Of a stretch of 32,500 nt of DNA, positions 27,214 through 32,500 are shown one piece after another (position 1 is the first letter of the stretch; every line of letters begins with the position of its first letter). Both the position numbers and the translations under genes were made by a program. Origin of the DNA: an uncultured Prevotellaceae bacterium (GTDB lineage Bacteria; Bacteroidota; Bacteroidia; Bacteroidales; Bacteroidaceae); assembly GCA_902801155.1 (NCBI GenBank), contig CADCHG010000025.1, positions 1 through 32,500 on the forward strand, in the 5' to 3' direction. Below the pieces are notes generated by a model. That model searched no databases. It saw only the letters and a program-made list of their open reading frames with translations, and had not been told where the DNA came from.

Positions 27214-27234
27214 TTGTCTTTATTCTTTATTCCT
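27214..27234. repeat. Short 7-nt-period repeat before the hydrolase start
   Basis: ttgtctt, tattctt, tattcct follow directly upstream of the start codon of the hydrolase gene and span the stop codon of the fusion gene. Confidence 0.5.
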
Positions 27235-28297
27235 TTCCGCTAATGATAAACTTCACTTTTGAGATGTCACGAGGCTTGGCATTCGGACTTTCGTCTGGAT
27301 AGCCAATAGCTATGATGTAGTTCAGCTTATAGTCTGCAGGAATGTCAAGGCGCTCAAGGAAGAACTTGCATTTGTCGTTAGATGTAAGGAAATGTACCGG
27401 ACCACCCAGGCAGCAAGTGCCGAGCCCCATTGATTGTGCTGCGAGCATTATGTTCTCGCCTAATAGTCCGGCATCAAGTTCACCTCCGCCTTTGGCTGGT
27501 GTGCATACGCAGATGATGTTTGGAGCGTTGCGGAACATATTTTTGAAGTCTTTGTCGCGCTTTACCTGTTCCGCGTTTTCCTGTTTATACACTTCGGTTA
27601 CATCAGATATGAGCTTCTTGTCTTCTACCACACGAACTATCCAAGGCTGACGGTTAGAGCCGCTTGGCGCGTTTATTCCCGCACGTACAATCAATTCAAG
27701 TTTCTCATGCTCAACAGGTTTGTCAAGATACTTCCTGACAGAACGGCGAGCCATGATACTGTTGAGCACAGGATTGAATTCCATCTGCATATCTGTCTCA
27801 ATCGTGGCAACCTGATCGCGTGATTCATAGCGCTTTATGACCTTACCATCTCTTCCAATAAGGAATTTCGTAAAGTTCCATTTGATGTCACCACCTCCGC
27901 CTTGTGCCTTTAGCCATGTATAGAGCGGGTGCTCTTGTTCTCCGTTCACGTCAATCTTGTCAAATTGTGGGAAGTGTATGTCGTAGTTAAGCATGCAGAA
28001 CTGATGTATTTCCTGAATCGTACCAGGTGCTTGCTGACCGAATTGATTACATGGGAAATCAAGGATCTCGAATCCCAGTCCTTTATACTTTTGGTAGAGT
28101 GCCTCCAATTCTTTATATTGTGGAGTGAATCCGCATCGTGTTGCTGTGTTTACAATAAGCAACACCTTGCCTTTATAGTCAGAAAGCGAAACGCTCTGTC
28201 CTTCATCGTTATTTACTTTGATGTCATAAATGCTTTGTGCAGAAAGAGTCTGCATGCATAGCATAGCCAAGACGTAGATAATAGTTCTCTTAATCAT
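27227..28297 (-). CDS. Secreted glutathione peroxidase-nitroreductase fusion
   Basis: One continuous 356-residue frame joins two enzymes. A signal peptide (MIKRTIIYVLAMLCMQTLSA) points to export. Residues 22-168 are a glutathione peroxidase-like domain: NTATRCGFTPQY (C55), FPCNQFGQQ (Q85), KWNFTKFLIGRDG (W140, N141), the full catalytic tetrad. C101 fits a resolving cysteine of thioredoxin-dependent forms. Residues 175-356 are a nitroreductase domain: IMARRSVRKY, INAPSGSNRQPW, GENIMLAAQSMGLGTCCLGG, YIIAIGYPDE. The first half removes peroxides; the second is an FMN oxidoreductase. A redox relay between them is only inference. It heads the run with the hydrolase, phosphatase and DUF418 genes. 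Confidence 0.93.
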   Translation of the reverse strand: MIKRTIIYVLAMLCMQTLSAQSIYDIKVNNDEGQSVSLSDYKGKVLLIVNTATRCGFTPQYKELEALYQKYKGLGFEILDFPCNQFGQQAPGTIQEIHQFCMLNYDIHFPQFDKIDVNGEQEHPLYTWLKAQGGGGDIKWNFTKFLIGRDGKVIKRYESRDQVATIETDMQMEFNPVLNSIMARRSVRKYLDKPVEHEKLELIVRAGINAPSGSNRQPWIVRVVEDKKLISDVTEVYKQENAEQVKRDKDFKNMFRNAPNIICVCTPAKGGGELDAGLLGENIMLAAQSMGLGTCCLGGPVHFLTSNDKCKFFLERLDIPADYKLNYIIAIGYPDESPNAKPRDISKVKFIISGKE

Positions 28298-28390
28298 TTG
28301 TTTTCGCTTTAGTTTTTAATTTATATACCATTATATATAACGTAGTTATATGAAATATATTGTAATTGTCAGACTCTTCCTCTGGAAAAC

Positions 28391-28430
28391 AAAAATGCCC
28401 CGACTGTCATCACGACAGTGGAGCATTTTT
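28391..28430 (-). terminator. Terminator of the candidate sRNA
   Basis: AAAAATGCCCCGACTGTC and its near-complement ending GAGCATTTTT form a long stem with an ATCA loop. A/T ends on both sides allow function on either strand; on the minus strand it lies about 95 nt before the fusion gene. Confidence 0.8.
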
Positions 28431-28645
28431 ATGTTTAACCCATAAACCTTCAAAGAAGGAAGCTCTTCGCTTTTTTTATGTTATCCTAATGGGCTAAGCA
28501 TTAATCTTTTACCTAAATAATAACTAAAACCTAAAACTATTATTCTACTAACCTAAACAATCAATATTAAGACATCGTCTAAGGAAGTGTACCAGGATAC
28601 GACTATCCTTTATTCCTTTCGACGAGTAATCATTTCTGATTTCTG
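28391..28645 (-). ncRNA. Candidate sRNA or leader with promoter and terminator
   Basis: A perfect-spacing promoter (28649-28680) and a strong terminator (28391-28430) bound about 250 nt without a frame longer than seven codons before the terminator stem (the first is MITRRKE). Near the 5' end an inner hairpin (28594-28609, AGGATA/TATCCT, tetraloop) sits on an outer stem CGTC plus AAGGAA (28576-28586) with its complement (28613-28624). Near the 3' end CCTTC-TTT-GAAGG (28447-28459) folds. The middle is AU-rich with repeated TTTAGG. It could be a free sRNA, or an attenuator leader for the fusion operon with the seven-codon peptide. I do not recognise the family. Confidence 0.55.
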
Positions 28646-28648
28646 ATG

Positions 28649-28680
28649 CAAAGGTACTGCATTTTTTTTGTGTGCGCAAA
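28649..28680 (-). promoter_or_regulatory. Consensus promoter of the candidate sRNA
   Basis: TTTG (28680-28677) and TACCTTTG (28656-28649) on the minus strand are exactly 20 nt apart. Confidence 0.8.
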
Positions 28681-28715
28681 CAATTCTAAAATATTTGTTT
28701 GTTTTTCTTTGTTTA

Positions 28716-28748
28716 CTTGATTTTTATCAAGCGATGTGTGCGCGCACA
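28716..28748. other. Two palindromes after the YolD-like gene
   Basis: CTTGAT-TTTT-ATCAAG (28716-28731) and TGTGCGCGCACA (28737-28748) lie between the YolD-like stop codon and the sRNA promoter. They may serve as a 3'-end structure or operator. Confidence 0.4.
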
Positions 28749-28756
28749 TAGGCTTT

Positions 28757-29182
28757 TTAGGAGATTGTTGTGTTATCGTATAGTTCTGAGTCTATTTCTA
28801 AAATAGAGGAAAGACGTATTTCCTTGTTATCTACCATGATGAGCTTCTGTTCAAGTTCATCAATCTTGTGAAGTCTCCCTGTGTATGACATATAGCAACC
28901 GCCCGATTTTTTTTTATCTGGTATGAAATAAATGACTGTAATAAAAGGTTGTTTTTCGAGGTGTTCTCGGATGATGTTCAACTTCTTGTCCAACAGTTTC
29001 TTGACATTTTCATCCAGTTCGATCTGCAAAGTAGTAATCCTTGCTGTTTCCTCTATGGCAGAATCGTGCCCTGTCAATGCTGCGAATGGGGCAAACTGAG
29101 CTGCTCTCATATACATAGACATCTGTGGATGTTCCTTTGATATATGATGCGGAAGATTTATTATGTCGTCGTATTTACCCAT
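28757..29182 (-). CDS. YolD-like protein paired with the Y-family polymerase
   Basis: The 141-residue protein begins MGKYDDIINLPHHISKEHPQM and has the block RAAQFAPFAALTGHDSAIEE, typical of small proteins found next to UmuC/Y-family polymerases in Firmicutes and Bacteroidetes (YolD-like). The C-terminal half carries strands ending in LSSILEIDSELYD. It is cytosolic. It follows the polymerase gene by 37 nt on the same strand, so a helper or regulatory role for that polymerase is inferred; the biochemical role is not established. Confidence 0.75.
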   Translation of the reverse strand: MGKYDDIINLPHHISKEHPQMSMYMRAAQFAPFAALTGHDSAIEETARITTLQIELDENVKKLLDKKLNIIREHLEKQPFITVIYFIPDKKKSGGCYMSYTGRLHKIDELEQKLIMVDNKEIRLSSILEIDSELYDNTTIS

Positions 29183-29219
29183 GAAATTTCAATTTTCAAT
29201 TAGAACCCCCGTCTGGTTT

Positions 29220-30734
29220 CTATGCCTTATGCCCTCCAATCTGGTTGTTCCTGTCTCTTGCCGTTGCACCTTCCGAGAAACTTGTACCCTTGAGGATAGC
29301 ATTCTTGCCAAACTTATGTTTGATCGCGATAAGCGCTTCCTGCATCTTGCGTTCCTTTTCACGCTCAGCATTCAGCTTTCCTGCCTCAATTGCTAACGCT
29401 TCATAATCGGTGAAGAGATCAAGCTGTACGGGCTCTTTCCCCTTGTTCATGGCTTCTGTTTCGCTGATGATATTGTTCGTTGTGATATTCAAACGTCGGA
29501 TAAGCAGAACGTGATCTACAATCCTGTCGTACAACGAGATAATAGCTTCGATTATCTCTTTACTTGAAGATGAATAACGGTTCAGATTTGCCGTGCCGTG
29601 TGCATGCTTTGGAACAGTTCGCCCATAATAATCCATTACGATATTGCCGTGATATCTTGCTGCCGTCTCTGGTCGTTCAAGACTTTCGTGGTCATAGCCA
29701 ATAGTGAGGATTAGTTGGTTGGTAACGATACGTTTCTCCACCAAATCAAGACTTATGGCATCTGCCATTTCCATAACTACATTCCTTGCCTTCTCGAATG
29801 TGTATGGCTCTTGAAGAACCTGTCCACTGCTCATGGAGTTTGTCTCAGGCCTATAAGCTTTGATATACTCCATTTCTACAGGTTCCCAACCCCATGCGTG
29901 GTCAATAAGCAGTTCGGCATTTACTCCAAAGAGACGGTAGAGTAGGGCTTCGTTTTTAACAGAGGTACGCGCAATATCGCCCATAGTCTCTATGCCGTAT
30001 TTTGCGAGTTTCTCGGCAATGCCTCTACCTACTCGCCAGAAATTTGTAAGCGGACGGTAGTCCCAAAGCTGTTTCCTGTACGACGTCTCGTCAATCTCCG
30101 CGATACGTACTCCGTCCTTATCTGCAGGGATATGCTTTGCCACAATATCCATAGCTATCTTGCTGAGATAAAGATTGGTGCCGATGCCAGCAGTTGCCGT
30201 GATTCCCGTATTCTTAAGCACATCACGAATTATTGTCCTTGCAAGCTCGTGGGCTGTCATCTTATATGTGCTTAGGTATGCCGTGACATCCATAAACACT
30301 TCGTCAATAGAATATACGTGAATATCCTCCGGAGCAATATATTTAAGGTATATCTTATATATACGAGTGCTGTATTCTATGTAAAATGCCATTCGTGGGA
30401 CAGCCCTGATGAAATCCAGTTCCCAGTCGGGATGCTCCTTTAATTCCTTATCATTGGTTGACCTGCTTGTAAAGCGATGGTTGGGGATATTCATCCTTCG
30501 TTCATTGTTAACCTCCCTAACGCGCTGGACAGCCTCGAACAACCGTGCACGACCTCCTATGCCATAAGCCTTTAGTGATGGTGATACTGCAAGACAAATC
30601 GTCTTCTCTGTCCTGCTCTCATCTGCCACCACAAGGTTTGTTGACAAAGGATCAAGTCCCCGCTCTACGCATTCCACGGAGGCATAGAACGATTTCAAGT
30701 CAATGGCGATATATGTTCTCTTACTGCTTTGCAT
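29220..30734 (-). CDS. Y-family DNA polymerase (UmuC/DinB-like)
   Basis: This is a translesion polymerase of 504 residues, longer than DinB. The first catalytic aspartate is in YIAIDLKSFYASVE (D12), and the second acidic pair is in YSIDEVFMDVTAYL. SLKAYGIGGRARLFE is in the fingers region, TATAGIGTNLYLSKIAMD in the palm, and FWRVGRGIAEKLAKYGIETMGDIA is a helix-hairpin-helix in the thumb. The little-finger domain follows, with an extended basic C-terminus. It acts at lesions that stall replication. Its promoter is at 30785-30816. No SOS box was recognised. The YolD-like gene follows. Confidence 0.93.
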   Translation of the reverse strand: MQSSKRTYIAIDLKSFYASVECVERGLDPLSTNLVVADESRTEKTICLAVSPSLKAYGIGGRARLFEAVQRVREVNNERRMNIPNHRFTSRSTNDKELKEHPDWELDFIRAVPRMAFYIEYSTRIYKIYLKYIAPEDIHVYSIDEVFMDVTAYLSTYKMTAHELARTIIRDVLKNTGITATAGIGTNLYLSKIAMDIVAKHIPADKDGVRIAEIDETSYRKQLWDYRPLTNFWRVGRGIAEKLAKYGIETMGDIARTSVKNEALLYRLFGVNAELLIDHAWGWEPVEMEYIKAYRPETNSMSSGQVLQEPYTFEKARNVVMEMADAISLDLVEKRIVTNQLILTIGYDHESLERPETAARYHGNIVMDYYGRTVPKHAHGTANLNRYSSSSKEIIEAIISLYDRIVDHVLLIRRLNITTNNIISETEAMNKGKEPVQLDLFTDYEALAIEAGKLNAEREKERKMQEALIAIKHKFGKNAILKGTSFSEGATARDRNNQIGGHKA

Positions 30735-30784
30735 TTTGCGTCAAGTCATCCTAATGGAAACTTTTGTTTCGCTTTTTTATGATG

Positions 30785-30816
30785 CAAAAATACAAAGAAA
30801 ATATGGAATATGCAAA
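30785..30816 (-). promoter_or_regulatory. Promoter of the Y-family polymerase
   Basis: TTTG (30816-30813) and TATTTTTG (30792-30785) on the minus strand are exactly 20 nt apart, about 50 nt before the start codon. The -33 TTTG is itself part of a TACATTTG. Confidence 0.75.
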
Positions 30817-30879
30817 TGTATTCCAACTAATTTCAATAACTTTCCTGCACTTGCATTATGTTGCCTGTATATAAAATTA

Positions 30880-30887
30880 TACCTTTG
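30880..30887 (+). promoter_or_regulatory. Possible plus-strand -7 box
   Basis: TACCTTTG matches the consensus but lacks a well-spaced TTTG. A transcript would cross repeat copy B; a 67-codon frame at 30965-31168 is there but weakly supported. The gap 30735-31256 otherwise holds no gene. Confidence 0.35.
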
Positions 30888-31060
30888 AGGCAAACGTGTC
30901 ACTTTTGTTGTAAATTATTTAAAATATGATGATACAGAGCAAAAAGGCAAGATAACGTAGATTAATGTGGGTGATAAAAGACGTGGTAAAAAGACTTGTG
31001 GGAGTCATCTCTTTTTTCGTGTCTTTGTGGAAAGATAAGGCAAAGGCTCGATGCTCTTTC

Positions 31061-31150
31061 GTTCATCCTTCGTTCATCCTTCGCTATTTCTTCGATTCCG
31101 GAGCGGAGAATAAGCCTTGGCAAGGCGATGGCACAGTGGCAGACAAACGG
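31061..31150. repeat. Dispersed repeat, copy B
   Basis: The stretch from cgttcatccttcgttc to ggcacagtggcagacaaacg matches copy A at 5361-5432 by eye at about 75%, with small insertions. It lies about 66 nt upstream of the GH25 promoter, as copy A does for lemA. The tract cgttcatccttcgttcatcc is itself a short direct repeat. Confidence 0.5.
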
Positions 31151-31216
31151 TGCTTGTTCGTAGAATAACAACATATTCACGTTGAAATCTAAAAATATGT
31201 GAATTTATGCCTTTTG

Positions 31217-31250
31217 TTTGTGAAGATTTCATATTTTTTTTGTACTTTTG
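31217..31250 (+). promoter_or_regulatory. Promoter of the GH25 gene
   Basis: TTTG (31217-31220) and TACTTTTG (31243-31250) have a 22-nt spacer. The ATG follows only 6 nt after the -7 box, so the mRNA has little or no leader. Confidence 0.6.
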
Positions 31251-31256
31251 CAGTCT

Positions 31257-32051
31257 ATGAATTTTGATAATAATTTTAAATATATATTTCTATCAGCCTT
31301 AATGTCTATCTTCTCACTTTCTGCGGGTGCGCAGAATGTGGAGTGTGAGGATACCTGTCAGCATATCCATGGAATAGACATCTCTCACTATCAGCATGGG
31401 GTGTTCTGGGATGCTGTAGGTAGCACAAAGATGGCATACGTCTATATCAAGGCTACGGAGGGTGGCGACAGAATAGACAGCAGGTATGAAGAGAACATAC
31501 AGATGGCCCGTCAGCATGGGATAAAGGTCGGGTCCTATCATTTTTATCGTCCTAAGGCTGATCAGGAAGAGCAGTTACTGAATTTCCTCACGCAATGCCG
31601 ACCAGAGGAGCAGGATCTCATCCCGATGATTGACGTGGAGACAACCGCTAGACTTGATTCTGCTGAATTCTGCGATTCGCTGTTCAAGTTCCTTGAATTG
31701 GTGGAGCATGTATATAAGCAGAAGCCTCTCATCTATACTGGTGCGAATTTCTATGACAAGTATCTTCGGGAGAAACTTGACAGGTATCTTATCATGATTG
31801 CCCAATATACTGAGCAAGAGCCTGTACTTGCCGATGGCCGTGACATTACCTTGTGGCAATACACGGGTAAGGGGCGTTTGGCTGGCATCAACGGTTATGT
31901 GGATAAATCCCGATTCATGGGAAACCATACTCTGCGTGAATTGAGGTTCAGGCAGAGGAAACAGCCCCTCACCCGTCCTACGGACACTCTCTCCCCAAAG
32001 GGCGAGGGGGATGTTAGTAAACACCATCATAAGGAAGGTCCTGAACAATAA
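31257..32051 (+). CDS. GH25 family lysozyme
   Basis: This 264-residue secreted muramidase cleaves the MurNAc-GlcNAc bond. After a signal peptide (YIFLSALMSIFSLSAGAQ), the GH25 barrel begins HGIDISHYQHGVFWD (catalytic-site Asp). YVYIKATEGGDRIDSRYEEN and GSYHFYRP follow, then MIDVET with the Asp-Glu pair, and ITLWQYTGKGRLAGINGYVDKS at the end. The last 30 residues or so (QPLTRPTDTLSPKGEGD) are encoded by the left arm of a GC-rich inverted repeat, so the natural end was probably near RFRQRKQ. Start choice: ATG 31257 gives the signal peptide and follows the promoter; a TTG three codons earlier lies within the promoter. Confidence 0.93.
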   Translation: MNFDNNFKYIFLSALMSIFSLSAGAQNVECEDTCQHIHGIDISHYQHGVFWDAVGSTKMAYVYIKATEGGDRIDSRYEENIQMARQHGIKVGSYHFYRPKADQEEQLLNFLTQCRPEEQDLIPMIDVETTARLDSAEFCDSLFKFLELVEHVYKQKPLIYTGANFYDKYLREKLDRYLIMIAQYTEQEPVLADGRDITLWQYTGKGRLAGINGYVDKSRFMGNHTLRELRFRQRKQPLTRPTDTLSPKGEGDVSKHHHKEGPEQ

Positions 32052-32109
32052 ATCGTAATATTCCCCCTCGCCCCTCGGGGAGAGGATGCCCATAGGGTAG
32101 GTGAGGGGC
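31964..32109. repeat. GC-rich inverted-repeat element that supplies the GH25 C-terminus
   Basis: The arms 31964-32012 and 32061-32109 are reverse complements at roughly 80% of positions (gcccctcacc...gggcgaggggg). The 48-nt centre holds the GH25 stop. In translation the left arm reads PLTRPTDTLSPKGEG, like the PLTPTLSPKGEG peptide commonly seen when this type of bacterial repeat is read through. Confidence 0.8.
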
Positions 32110-32123
32110 CGTTAGTTAGTATT

Positions 32124-32500
32124 ATGGCAATTATAAAGTGTCCTGAATGTGGACATCAGGTTAGTGATATGGCTCCTACTTGTCCGGGGTGCGGTGTGGA
32201 AATCGCAGGAAAAGTAGTGAAATGTCCTGATTGCGGTGAGATATATTTCCGCAACCAGATGGTTTGTCCGACTTGTCATCGCCCTACGACTTCAACTCCG
32301 ACACATCGTCCTGTGCCTGTTCGCCATACAGAACCGATTACTCCTGTTGTCAAGCCAAAGCCAGAACCGGAGCCTGATACAGAGAAGAAATCATACACAA
32401 AGATCATCGTGGGGCTTGTGATTGCCCTTGTCTTGTGTGGAGGTGTGGCATACTATTATAACGATCTTGGTCGTCAGGAAGAATCGGATTATGCGCTTGC
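32124..32500 (+). CDS. Zinc-ribbon membrane protein, 5' part
   Basis: The frame is open to the right edge, with 125 codons visible. Four cysteine pairs occur in the first 55 residues: CPECG, CPGCG, CPDCG and CPTCH, forming two zinc ribbons. A Pro/Thr-rich linker follows (THRPVPVRHTEP...PKPEPEPD), then one membrane segment (KIIVGLVIALVLCGGVAYYY) and the start of an extracytoplasmic part. The topology suggests a cytosolic zinc domain and an external domain outside the window. The role is unknown. It follows the GH25 gene across a GC-rich inverted repeat, so co-transcription is uncertain. Confidence 0.8.
   Translation, partial: MAIIKCPECGHQVSDMAPTCPGCGVEIAGKVVKCPDCGEIYFRNQMVCPTCHRPTTSTPTHRPVPVRHTEPITPVVKPKPEPEPDTEKKSYTKIIVGLVIALVLCGGVAYYYNDLGRQEESDYAL

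Noticed and set aside
27227-28297. Fusion as a lost stop or frameshift artefact
   Set aside because: Both domains are complete in one frame, with a natural linker around residues 168-178 and no internal signs of breakage; kept as a real fusion.
30965-31168. 67-codon plus-strand frame (MWVIKDVVKRLVG start)
   Set aside because: More than half lies in repeat copy B and no good promoter was found; the N-terminal hydrophobic part alone is too little support.

Overview
The window looks like chromosome of a Prevotella-like member of the Bacteroidales (inference; no taxonomic search was possible). The grounds are recurrent promoters of the Bacteroidetes type (TTTG, about 20 nt, TAnnTTTG), weak or absent Shine-Dalgarno sites, Bacteroidetes families (DUF4421, DUF1460, DUF418, a LemA/DUF2207 pair, PyrK/PyrD) and short lipoprotein-like signals. 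It is mostly ordinary core and envelope genome. I see no rRNA, tRNA, CRISPR array, transposase, phage or plasmid module.

Layout. 1-5.3 kb (+): the 3' end of an amidase/fibronectin cell-wall protein, a small unknown protein, a YgiQ-type radical SAM enzyme whose basic tail overlaps a PP2C-like phosphatase, and an AT-rich orphan membrane protein. 5.3-8.2 kb: a dispersed repeat, a terminator, a strong promoter and the lemA-DUF2207 operon, then a 39-residue zinc-ribbon gene on the minus strand with its own promoter. 8.2-15.1 kb (-): repeat-rich intergenic DNA, uvrA, prs, a thiamine-phosphate-synthase-like gene and pepD. 15.3-20.6 kb (+): an OmpH/Skp-like lipoprotein, a Gfo/Idh/MocA oxidoreductase, DUF4421 and DUF1460 proteins, then an ABC-F ATPase with one degenerate ATP site. 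20.7-24.2 kb: gluQ (-), pyrK-pyrD and a flavin reductase (+). 24.3-28.3 kb (-): a 6S-like structured RNA, a DUF418 membrane protein, a histidine phosphatase, a small alpha/beta hydrolase and a secreted glutathione peroxidase-nitroreductase fusion. 28.4-30.8 kb (-): a candidate sRNA with promoter and terminator, and a Y-family polymerase/YolD-like pair. 31.2-32.5 kb (+): a GH25 lysozyme and the start of a zinc-ribbon membrane protein.

The least ordinary content is between the genes. Three minus-strand genes (uvrA, pepD, DUF418) are followed by elements built on a strict 11-nt period: a TCCC/TCCTCC half and an ACGGA half, able to fold on each other. Five boundaries between co-directional genes carry 7-nt-period repeats, and a sixth heptad locus forms a perfect 34-bp inverted repeat. 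GC-rich inverted repeats follow two genes, one supplying the GH25 C-terminus, and a third GC-rich block lies near 24.6 kb. A further repeat occurs upstream of both the lemA and GH25 promoters. None of these is explained by the genes.
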